This document shows, piece after piece, positions 56,741 to 64,000 of a DNA stretch of 64,000 nt. The stretch's first letter is position 1. The number at the start of each line of letters is the position of its first letter. Origin of the DNA: Saprospiraceae bacterium (GTDB lineage: Bacteria > Bacteroidota > Bacteroidia > Chitinophagales > Saprospiraceae); the NCBI GenBank assembly GCA_016710235.1, contig JADJLG010000001.1:186001-250000 (forward strand), read 5' to 3'. Position numbers and translations under genes: made by a program. The notes below the pieces were generated by a model. It did not search any database, was not told where the DNA came from, and saw only the letters and a program-made list of their open reading frames with translations.

Positions 56741-57496
56741 TTAAAAATCACTAGCCAAATTGGCTCCTATATATGCTCTGTTCATCCTGGCAATGTTTTC
56801 AAGGCTAATCCCTTTAGGACACTCTGCCTCGCAGGCGCCAACATTGCTACATCTGCCGAATCCTTCCTCATCCATCTGGTGAACCATAGCCAGCACTCTC
56901 CTGGAATGTTCCACTTTACCCTGAGGCAGCAATCCTAGATGGGACACTTTGGCGGCTGTAAATAACATCGCAGATCCATTGGGACAGGCGGCAACACAAG
57001 CACCACACCCAATACATGCCGCTGCATCGAAAGCCTTACTCGCAGTATCCTTGTCTATTGGGATAGCATTTCCATCCTGTGCCTGGCCAGTATTGACCGA
57101 AATATATCCTCCGGATTGGATAATTCTGTCAAAAGAACTGCGATCCACAGTCAGGTCTCTGATCACTGGAAAAGCCTTGGCATGGTAGGGCTCAACTGTG
57201 ATGGTTTCGCCGTCCTTAAAGAATCTCATATGCAACTGACAGGTAGTGGTCCCTCCCTGAGGTCCATGAGGTCTGCCGTTGATGACCATACTACAAGCGC
57301 CACAAATACCTTCCCTGCAATCGTGATCAAAGGCCACCGGTTCTAGCTTTTGTTCGATAAGGTTTTGATTTAACACATCCATCATTTCAAGAAAAGACAT
57401 GTGCTCATTTGCCTGCACTTTGTATGTCTCCAATTTACCTTCGGTGTCTTTATTTTTTTGTCTCCAAACTTTGAGAGTGAGATTCAGATTTGACAT
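56741..57496 (-). CDS. sdhB: Succinate dehydrogenase/fumarate reductase iron-sulfur subunit
   Basis: 251 residues. 2Fe-2S ligands in CREGICGACSMVINGRPHGP with the later Cys in TTTCQLHM, then CIGCGACVAACPNGS and CSNVGACEAECPKGIS for the 4Fe-4S and 3Fe-4S clusters. Carries electrons from the flavoprotein SdhA to the quinone at the membrane subunit. It is the last gene of the sdhCAB operon, 52 bp after sdhA. This arrangement (C-A-B with a single cytochrome b subunit) is the Bacteroidota type. The same complex could run as fumarate reductase. Confidence 0.96.
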   Translation of the reverse strand: MSNLNLTLKVWRQKNKDTEGKLETYKVQANEHMSFLEMMDVLNQNLIEQKLEPVAFDHDCREGICGACSMVINGRPHGPQGGTTTCQLHMRFFKDGETITVEPYHAKAFPVIRDLTVDRSSFDRIIQSGGYISVNTGQAQDGNAIPIDKDTASKAFDAAACIGCGACVAACPNGSAMLFTAAKVSHLGLLPQGKVEHSRRVLAMVHQMDEEGFGRCSNVGACEAECPKGISLENIARMNRAYIGANLASDF

Positions 57497-57548
57497 GTTC
57501 AGTTTTTTATAAAACTCATTTAAATTTCTTTACTATTAAAATATATTC

Positions 57549-59549
57549 CTATTTATAAGACCTGGCCACGATTTTGATTACTTCATAATCCAATGGTTCC
57601 TTGGTGAGTTGTGGCTCCTGGTCGACATTTGTCCATTCCCAGGCAGCGACATACTTGTAATTTTCGTCATCACGCTTGGTCTCACCATCTGCTTCCTGAT
57701 ATTCTTCCCTAAAATGTCCTCCACAGGATTCATTGCGCTGCAAAGCATCCACTACCATTAGTTCACCGAGCTCCATAAAATCTGCTACCCTCATGGCTTT
57801 TTCCAACTCAGGGTTGTACTCCTCCATACTTCCGGGAACAAACACGTCATTCCAGAATTCTTTTCGCAACTCACGAATCATTTCTCTTGCCTTACCCAAT
57901 CCTTCTTTGTTACGCGCCATTCCGCAGTAATCCCACATGATCTTGCCCAGCTTCTTGTGGAGTGATTCAACAGACTGATTACCTTTAATATCAAGTAATT
58001 TTTGCAGACTTTGTCTGACAGACTTTTCTGCATCAATAAACTCAGGACGATTGGTGTCGATGTGCGGCGTTTTGATCTCCTGAGACAGAAATACACCTAT
58101 CGTATATGGTAAAACAAAATAACCATCTGCAAGCCCTTGCATCAAAGCCGATGCTCCCAATCGGTTGGCACCATGATCCGAAAAATTGCATTCTCCGGTT
58201 GCAAACAAGCCCGGTATATTCGTCTCCAGATTATAATCAACCCATAATCCACCCATGGTATAATGAACCGCCGGATAGATTTTCATAGGTGTCTTATACG
58301 GATTTTCACCTGTAATTTTTTCGTACATCTCAAAGAGGTTACCATACTTTTCTGATACCTCTTGCTCCCCTAGTTCCCTGATCTTGTCCGCTGTGACATC
58401 ATGGATTCCCAAGGTATTGGCCTTTGACCGTCCATACCTCTCTATCGCAGAAGAAAAATCAAGAAACACCGCCAGACCGGTAGGCGATACTCCATGGCCC
58501 TTGTCACACTCGGTTTTCGCGGCTCTGGAGGCGACATCCCGTGGTACAAGATTACCATAAGCAGGATATCTCCTCTCCAGAAAATAATCTCTATCTTCTT
58601 CGGGAATCTGCGATCCTAGTTTTTGACCTTGCTGGATGGCTTTGGCATCCTCTATTTTCTTTGGTACCCATATCCTGCCATCATTTCTGAGGGACTCGGA
58701 CATGAGCGTTAATTTGGACTGGTAGTCACCGGAAACCGGAATACATGTCGGATGTATCTGGGTAAAGCAAGGGTTGGCCATTAGAGCTCCTCTTTTCACG
58801 GATTTCCAGGCAGCTGTAGCATTGGAACCCATGGCATTTGTGCTGAGATAAAATACATTGCCATATCCACCCGTACCAAGTACCACGGCGTGAGCACCAA
58901 ATCTTTCCAGCTTGCCCGTAAGCAGATTGCGGGCAATGATGCCTCTGGCCTTGCCATCGATGATGACCAAATCCAACATCTCGTGCCTGTTGTACATTTT
59001 TACATTTCCCAAAGCAATCTGACGTGACAAGGACTGATAGGCGCCTATCAACAATTGTTGACCGGTCTGCCCCCTTGCGTAGAATGTTCGCGATACCTGA
59101 ACACCACCAAAAGACCTGTTTTCCAACAATCCACCGTATTCCCTGGCAAAAGGAACACCTTGTGCAACGGCTTGGTCAATAATTGCCGCACTGACTTCAG
59201 AAAGACGATATACGTTAGCCTCCCTAGCTCGGTAATCACCGCCTTTGATGGTATCATAGAAAAGGCGGTACACACTGTCTCCGTCGTTTTGATAGTTTTT
59301 TGCTGCATTGATTCCTCCCTGAGCTGCAATACTGTGTGCTCTCCGAGGGCTATCATGAAAGGTGAAGCAATGCACGTTGTAACCGAGCTCTCCCAGACTG
59401 GCAGCTGCTGCACCTCCTGCGAGTCCAGTACCTACGACGATTACATCCAGTTTTCTTTTATTTGCAGGAGAAACCAGAGGTATGCTGGATTTGTACTTCG
59501 TCCATTTGGAAGCGAGTTCTCCTTGAGGAATTTTTGAATTTAATGACAT
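57549..59549 (-). CDS. sdhA: Succinate dehydrogenase/fumarate reductase flavoprotein subunit
   Basis: 666 residues, somewhat longer than proteobacterial SdhA, as normal for the Bacteroidota type. FAD-binding VIVVGTGLAGGAAAASLGEL near residue 32; the covalent FAD histidine region HSIAAQGGINAAK; active-site YTMGGLWVDYNLETNIPGLF and ATGECNFSDHGANRLGASAL. Oxidises succinate to fumarate on the cytoplasmic face. In operon between sdhC (55 bp upstream) and sdhB (52 bp downstream). Confidence 0.97.
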   Translation of the reverse strand: MSLNSKIPQGELASKWTKYKSSIPLVSPANKRKLDVIVVGTGLAGGAAAASLGELGYNVHCFTFHDSPRRAHSIAAQGGINAAKNYQNDGDSVYRLFYDTIKGGDYRAREANVYRLSEVSAAIIDQAVAQGVPFAREYGGLLENRSFGGVQVSRTFYARGQTGQQLLIGAYQSLSRQIALGNVKMYNRHEMLDLVIIDGKARGIIARNLLTGKLERFGAHAVVLGTGGYGNVFYLSTNAMGSNATAAWKSVKRGALMANPCFTQIHPTCIPVSGDYQSKLTLMSESLRNDGRIWVPKKIEDAKAIQQGQKLGSQIPEEDRDYFLERRYPAYGNLVPRDVASRAAKTECDKGHGVSPTGLAVFLDFSSAIERYGRSKANTLGIHDVTADKIRELGEQEVSEKYGNLFEMYEKITGENPYKTPMKIYPAVHYTMGGLWVDYNLETNIPGLFATGECNFSDHGANRLGASALMQGLADGYFVLPYTIGVFLSQEIKTPHIDTNRPEFIDAEKSVRQSLQKLLDIKGNQSVESLHKKLGKIMWDYCGMARNKEGLGKAREMIRELRKEFWNDVFVPGSMEEYNPELEKAMRVADFMELGELMVVDALQRNESCGGHFREEYQEADGETKRDDENYKYVAAWEWTNVDQEPQLTKEPLDYEVIKIVARSYK

Positions 59550-59604
59550 AAAACCGCAATTTTTATATTCCCGGACTTTCTCCGGTCTTGGTTTTTACAA
59601 TGAA

Positions 59605-60291
59605 TTATTGATTGCTGAAATATACAATGATTGGAATTGCAGCAAAACCCAGAGGAATGAGTATAGAATAAACCAATGCCACAAACTTAATCAAAGGCTG
59701 ATACTTTTTGTGACTGATACCCAAAGTCTGAAAAGCGCTCCAAAATCCATGTGCCAGGTGAAAGGCGAGTACCAGCATCGAAACGACATAAAAAGCGACA
59801 AACAGAGGGTTGGAAAACACTTCTATACAAGGTTTGTACAAATTGTACACTTTATGGTCAAGCGAGGTATATTCCACTTGCTCCAATACTCCCATTTTCA
59901 TTTGCAACCAAAACTGGTACAGGTGAATCATCAAAAATATAAAAATGATTGCCCCAAAATGCATCATATAACGGGATGCCCAATGCAAGCCGATATTAGA
60001 GTTGACAGCGTACTTGCTCCCCTTGGCTCCACGATTTTTTATAAAGAGCAGAGTACCTTGAATTGCATGTACTAAAATAGACAAATAAAGGACATAGGAG
60101 ACGATTTTGATCGGAACAAAATGCGTCATAAGGTAAGCGTAAGTGTTAAATGCTTCACCTCCGTCTGACTTCAAAAGCTGTAAATTTCCGAGCAAGTGAA
60201 TAATGAGAAATACCATTAAAAATATGCCCGACAAACTCATAATCAGCTTTTGGCCAATCGAGGAAGTTAAAAACCTGGATAACCAACCCAT
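59605..60291 (-). CDS. sdhC: Succinate dehydrogenase cytochrome b subunit
   Basis: About 228 residues from ATG 60291 (MGWLSRFLTSSIGQKLIM); an upstream start nine codons earlier is possible. Five membrane helices, e.g. LIMSLSGIFLMVFLIIHLLG, with heme-ligating His candidates in IIHLLGN, LVHAIQ, MHFGAIIFIFLMIHL and LAFHLAHG. The single-subunit di-heme cytochrome b558/b556 type binds menaquinone and anchors SdhAB. First gene of the sdhCAB operon. Confidence 0.94.
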   Translation of the reverse strand: MGWLSRFLTSSIGQKLIMSLSGIFLMVFLIIHLLGNLQLLKSDGGEAFNTYAYLMTHFVPIKIVSYVLYLSILVHAIQGTLLFIKNRGAKGSKYAVNSNIGLHWASRYMMHFGAIIFIFLMIHLYQFWLQMKMGVLEQVEYTSLDHKVYNLYKPCIEVFSNPLFVAFYVVSMLVLAFHLAHGFWSAFQTLGISHKKYQPLIKFVALVYSILIPLGFAAIPIIVYFSNQ

Positions 60292-60318
60292 GAGTAGTAA
60301 ATTTTTGAGTTGTTGCAA

Positions 60319-60684
60319 AGCTACTTCTCAAATTCTTAAATTCATACATCAATTTGACAAACCTTTCGCGGATTACCTGTAAGCGCCTTTTGCGCTCAAA
60401 AAGATCATTTGCCTTTCCTCTCTGCTTGGAAACAAAGCATGATCGTTTTTATATATTTCAGAATTTTGGATCGAAATATCCCTATTTTGTCCTATAAAAT
60501 TTTTAATTAAAAAAAATGTCTTCCACCGGCTCATTTTTCACCTTACACCCACCAGGGAAGGAACAAAACAACTCAACTCAATGCTTTATCCTTAATTTCA
60601 GACACAAAGGATTATGTTTCATAGGGAATAGATAAATTTGCAACCGCGTGCAACGTTTTGGTAGCCTACTGAGTATTTACCTAT
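60319..60684. other. Divergent promoter gap
   Basis: About 366 bp between sdhC and the lipoprotein gene. The box TAAATTTG (60633-60640) serves as a plausible -7 element for the plus-strand operon, 45 bp before its ATG. Nothing else supported. Confidence 0.35.
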
Positions 60685-62415
60685 ATGAAAAGCCTCTTTC
60701 ATCAGAAATTCATATTCCTTGGTATCTGTCTCCTGACCATTTTATTGGCGGGCTGCAGACAAACGGACGAGGTGGATACTAAAGTAGACATACCTTTTCC
60801 GCCCAAGTATATCCAATCCAATCTCACAGGTTCAGTCTTCGATGCTTATGGCAAGGCTGTTATCGGGGCTAAAGTGAGTGTAGGCAAGGAAAGTACAGAA
60901 ACAGATGAATATGGTCATTTTCAGTTCTCAAATGTGTGGGTCTCGGATCCACAAGATCATTTGATCGTTTCGAAAGATGGTTTCTTCATGGAACAAGTTA
61001 GTGTCCATGCTTTTGCAGGGGATTACAGTTACCAGCAAATCGGTTTGGTAGATAAAATATTTTCCAGTTCTTTTTCTAGTGATTCTCCTGCGACATTTGA
61101 TTATGCCGGTGTTTACGATGTCAATATTCCTGCACAGGCTTTGGTCACTGCCAATGGTTCAAGTTTCTCAGGTATCTATAAAGTCTCTGCCAAATATTCA
61201 CTTCAAAAAGGCATTGATGCAAACCAAAATTTAGTTTTTACAGACAAGGGTTCAGCAAATCTATTGTCAGAGACCGGTGGCTTTGCTATGGAATTCAGGT
61301 CTGTAAAAACAAATGAAAGACTTTTTCTGAGCAAAGAAATAGAATTTTTCCTACCAAGCTCTATGGTTCAGGATGATCAACATGCTGCTATAGTTTACGA
61401 GCTTGACTTGCGCAAATGGTCACCTACAGAGATACACAAAAACTCAGAAGGTCGCACATATTTAAATTTGAAAAAAACAGATTTCATTTCAATTGGAAAG
61501 AAATCAGAGTTCAGCATTGTGGAAGGAACTGCAAAAACTAAAAAGGGATGGGGCTTGGCATTTTCAGAACTGGAGACACAAGATCAACATTCCAGATCAC
61601 AAAATACGCTAACTAGTGCTTCAGGACGCTTCAGATGGGTACTACCGTCCGATAATCAGTATCAGCTTAGCGTGGAAAGCACCTGCAAGGACCACATCTA
61701 TTCGGCATCTTTTCAGACCCAAAAAACTCATCAGAATTTCGACATTGTGTGCGATTCAAATTCGATTGAGGCATATGCATTAAATGGATTTGCCCTCGAC
61801 TGCAATGGGCTTACGATTACAAATGGATACTTGAGAGTGGAATTCGACCAAAATAGTATTGTCGATTTCCCAATACATGGAGATGGAAATTTCCACTTCA
61901 ATATTTTTCCCTGTGCCAATGAAAAATTAATAGTGTCTGTAATTCATCCAGAAACAAGTGAAAGAAGTTCACCTCTTGAAATCAGTACAAATACCAAGCG
62001 AACCTTAGACCTTCGGATTTGTGAAAATAAATCAATGGGTCTAGCCAGATTTGTAATTGAAACTGTGGACACAATATTCATGAACTGCAGGGTTAAAATA
62101 ATTTCACAGCCCAATCAGACGAATGCAGTATTTATATTCGAATTTGGTAGTGAATCAAATCAATTTGCAGAGAGAATATTCCTGGAAAGGTCAGCGCATC
62201 CGCAGGGTGGCCAATTGTGGAAAATCACTCAAGGTACTTTTCTATATGACAAGTACATTTTCAAAGAGGTAATCAGTCCACCTGAAATGCAATTTATTCA
62301 GGATGGAAATTTTAAAATATTAGAATGTTCTCTTCCTAATCTGGCAGTACAGAATAGAACAACTCAGCAAAACAGCATATCATCCTTGATTTATTTCAAA
62401 GCAGTAATCAACTGA
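60685..62415 (+). CDS. Lipoprotein with carboxypeptidase-like regulatory domain
   Basis: 576 residues. Lipobox LLAGC (Cys23). The segment LTGSVFDAYGKAVIGAKVSV, GKESTETDEYGHFQFSNVWV (about 48-90) is a CarboxypepD_reg-like/beta-sandwich domain, common in Bacteroidota surface proteins. The remainder is beta-rich and not recognised; a second such module may lie near 380-450 (GFALDCNGLTITNGYLRVEF). It is the first gene of an operon with an ECF sigma factor 13 bp downstream, an unusual order. It may be a surface sensor or binding protein connected to that regulator; inferred only from position. Confidence 0.72.
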   Translation: MKSLFHQKFIFLGICLLTILLAGCRQTDEVDTKVDIPFPPKYIQSNLTGSVFDAYGKAVIGAKVSVGKESTETDEYGHFQFSNVWVSDPQDHLIVSKDGFFMEQVSVHAFAGDYSYQQIGLVDKIFSSSFSSDSPATFDYAGVYDVNIPAQALVTANGSSFSGIYKVSAKYSLQKGIDANQNLVFTDKGSANLLSETGGFAMEFRSVKTNERLFLSKEIEFFLPSSMVQDDQHAAIVYELDLRKWSPTEIHKNSEGRTYLNLKKTDFISIGKKSEFSIVEGTAKTKKGWGLAFSELETQDQHSRSQNTLTSASGRFRWVLPSDNQYQLSVESTCKDHIYSASFQTQKTHQNFDIVCDSNSIEAYALNGFALDCNGLTITNGYLRVEFDQNSIVDFPIHGDGNFHFNIFPCANEKLIVSVIHPETSERSSPLEISTNTKRTLDLRICENKSMGLARFVIETVDTIFMNCRVKIISQPNQTNAVFIFEFGSESNQFAERIFLERSAHPQGGQLWKITQGTFLYDKYIFKEVISPPEMQFIQDGNFKILECSLPNLAVQNRTTQQNSISSLIYFKAVIN

Positions 62416-62428
62416 ATTCAGTTCCCGA

Positions 62429-62998
62429 ATGGTCCAACAATCCCAGGATGATCTCCAACAATTAATTTCTGACTGCAAAGCCAATGACAGGCTTGCACAG
62501 AAGAAACTATTTGAATTGACATCTCCAAAAGTCATGAGTACATGCAAGAGATACTGTTTTGACCGGGAGCAGGCTAGAGATTTATTTCAAGAGAGTTATA
62601 TACGCATATTCAAAAACATAGATCAATTCAATCTAACTTTAGGTAATCTGGATGCATGGGTTTATACTATCACAAAAAATGTTGTATTCGATTATTTAAA
62701 AAAGAATAAAATTAAGTTTACTGAACTAGATTCATCAGTAGATTTGAATGAAGAAGAAGAATTTCAAAATTACGACCTTGATTCACAATCTCTGTTGGAT
62801 TTGATAAAACAATTGCCTGAAGGTTACAGAACCATACTCAACATGTACGTATTTGAAGAAATGAGTCACAAAGAGATCGCAGACGTCCTTCAAATCAAAG
62901 AATCTAGTTCCAGATCTCAATACATGAGAGCGAAACTCTCTCTAAAAAAAATTATTGAAAACCATATTTCGCATCAATATGAAAAAACAATCATTTGA
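62429..62998 (+). CDS. ECF-type RNA polymerase sigma factor
   Basis: 189 residues. Region 2: KLFELTSPKVMSTCKRYCFD, QARDLFQESYIRIFKNIDQF, NLDAWVYTITKNVVFDYLKK. Region 4: LIKQLPEGYRTILNMYVFEE, MSHKEIADVLQIKESSSRSQ, YMRAKLSLKKII. Only the sigma2 and sigma4 domains are present, as in ECF factors. The downstream membrane-anchored gene overlaps it by 20 bp and probably works as its anti-sigma or partner. No FecI/FecR-like TonB transducer nearby. Confidence 0.93.
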   Translation: MVQQSQDDLQQLISDCKANDRLAQKKLFELTSPKVMSTCKRYCFDREQARDLFQESYIRIFKNIDQFNLTLGNLDAWVYTITKNVVFDYLKKNKIKFTELDSSVDLNEEEEFQNYDLDSQSLLDLIKQLPEGYRTILNMYVFEEMSHKEIADVLQIKESSSRSQYMRAKLSLKKIIENHISHQYEKTII

Positions 62999-64000
62999 AA
63001 CTTGGTTAAGAAACATCTTCTCTTCTCACAAAGAAACGATAAACTTGGATGAAGAATGGGATTTGTTATTGCCTCATCTGGAAGAAAAAAAGAAATCGAG
63101 ACGATTTCTCTTTCCTTTTTGGTGGCTGGGTATTGCAACTACTTTCGTTTTATTGGGCTATGGCATTTACATATCAATACCAACATCTGAAAATCAGTAT
63201 GGATCGATTGATACTGCAAAACATAAAATATCTGCGCTCTCAGATAACTCAATTGCATCGCCAGCAGTTAATCCAAATGACAATGCAAGCCAAAATTCTG
63301 AACTCACTTCTGAAAATGAAGAAAATTTATTAGTGCCATATAATACCCCAAATCCAAAATCTGCAACAGTGCAAACAAGCAAACAAAAAAATAAAATTTC
63401 GGATGTAAAATTTCAATTTAATTATACCTCAAACAAGAATCAAGACCTTTCATCCCAAACCACAACAAATCCAATAAATAATAGTACTGTTGTGCTCATC
63501 CAAAACTCTCCTCTTTCGAATAATGACATGTTACCATCCTTACTGATAACAAAAAAAGAGGAAGTCATCCCACTTCACACCGGCAGCATGGAAACAATTA
63601 ATAGTCTCATGCAAACCATTGCAATCAATCATTATCCGGACGACCTTCCTTTGGTGAAAATGGCTGAACATAAACTGGATCCGATCAAAAAAGCATCTAA
63701 GTTTTTGCTTGCAGTAGAAGTGTATAACGGATTTTTGACACAACATTTCAAAGGATATGGAAGTCAAAAAACAGGCCGGTCAGAAACAGAAACAGCATTG
63801 TGGAGACATTCGTGGAAAGCTTTGGCAGAATACTCATTTATGCCTCATTGGAGAGTAAGTACGGGAATGGATTACAGGTGGGATTTAATTTCGTTTTCCC
63901 AGAATTTCAAGGACACATCCGAGGTTTGGATGTCTGGCCAGATTATTTCAGAAAAAACAAATTCGCTTGGACAGACGAATAGAGATACAGGAACAATCCA
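62979..64000 (+). CDS. Membrane-anchored protein downstream of ECF sigma (partial)
   Basis: ATG at 62979 overlaps the sigma gene by 20 bp; the frame is open to the window end (340 codons seen). N-terminal cytosolic part of about 40 residues (MKKQSFETWLRNIFSSHKET), one hydrophobic helix at about 44-63 (FPFWWLGIATTFVLLGYGIY), then a Ser/Asn/Gln-rich linker to about 190 and a more structured part starting SFMPHWRVSTGMDYRWDLIS, which looks like beta-barrel strands. The layout is like the anti-sigma/outer-protein hybrids beside ECF factors in Bacteroidota. C-terminus lies outside the window. Confidence 0.75.
   Translation, partial: MKKQSFETWLRNIFSSHKETINLDEEWDLLLPHLEEKKKSRRFLFPFWWLGIATTFVLLGYGIYISIPTSENQYGSIDTAKHKISALSDNSIASPAVNPNDNASQNSELTSENEENLLVPYNTPNPKSATVQTSKQKNKISDVKFQFNYTSNKNQDLSSQTTTNPINNSTVVLIQNSPLSNNDMLPSLLITKKEEVIPLHTGSMETINSLMQTIAINHYPDDLPLVKMAEHKLDPIKKASKFLLAVEVYNGFLTQHFKGYGSQKTGRSETETALWRHSWKALAEYSFMPHWRVSTGMDYRWDLISFSQNFKDTSEVWMSGQIISEKTNSLGQTNRDTGTI

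Overview
The window reads as a chromosomal segment of a Bacteroidota bacterium, probably from the Saprospiria/Chitinophagia side, though I cannot fix the order. The signs are type IX secretion (T9SS) C-terminal sorting tails on at least six proteins, a bTHX ribosomal protein, Bacteroidota-type -7 boxes (TAnnTTTG) before several genes, a single-subunit cytochrome b SdhC with SdhAB, and many secreted or lipoprotein genes of types common in that phylum. The DNA is A+T rich. The core genes (dnaE, polX, sdh, kor) look richer in G+C than the accessory stretch at about 22.6-37 kb.

Layout. 1-1.6 kb: minus-strand operon of three arsenosugar-biosynthesis-type genes (DUF2064 glycosyltransferase, carboxymuconolactone-decarboxylase-like protein, ArsS-type radical SAM protein cut by the window edge). 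1.6-9.3 kb: GNAT acetyltransferase, LTA-synthase-like sulfatase, uvrA and an M13 metallopeptidase lipoprotein. 9.5-10.4 kb: bTHX, and divergently yceD-rpmF. 10.7-14.4 kb: operon of porin, imelysin and di-heme oxidoreductase-like lipoprotein. 14.8-16.0 kb: two decayed secreted-protein genes. 16.3-18.9 kb: perR-like fur gene plus katG. 19.3-23.6 kb: 2-hydroxyacid dehydrogenase, DoxX-like protein, a repeat-containing T9SS protein, DUF4256.

22.6-36.7 kb is the accessory region. Every gene is on the minus strand. It holds three copies of a long intergenic repeat (about 623, 623 and 357 bp) placed as gene-repeat-gene-repeat-gene-repeat. The genes between them encode an M15/LAS-like peptidase, an HNH nuclease and a PD-(D/E)XK nuclease. 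Each repeat begins right after a stop codon with the same 55-bp imperfect hairpin bounded by RYYYAAC / GTT heptamers. Two cassette-like units are bounded by inverted copies of the heptamer region. With a truncated tyrosine recombinase at 36.8 kb, this resembles an integron-like or cassette-exchange system, though it does not fit the classical size. The same region has an IS30-family insertion that splits a T9SS gene, several frameshifted genes, a 5'-truncated T9SS gene and a chimeric gene junction. A RES/Xre toxin-antitoxin pair (37.3-38.2 kb) closes it.

38.4-64 kb returns to core genes. On the plus strand are polX, a DUF1573 lipoprotein, a UbiA-type prenyltransferase, dnaE and a DUF6438-like secreted protein. 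On the minus strand are a T9SS protein, a heptose-7-P kinase-type gene, the korB-korA-GltD-like ferredoxin oxidoreductase operon, and the sdhCAB operon. A secreted CE1-type esterase lies between the last two. The end has a plus-strand operon of a regulatory-domain lipoprotein, an ECF sigma factor and an open-ended membrane-anchored protein.
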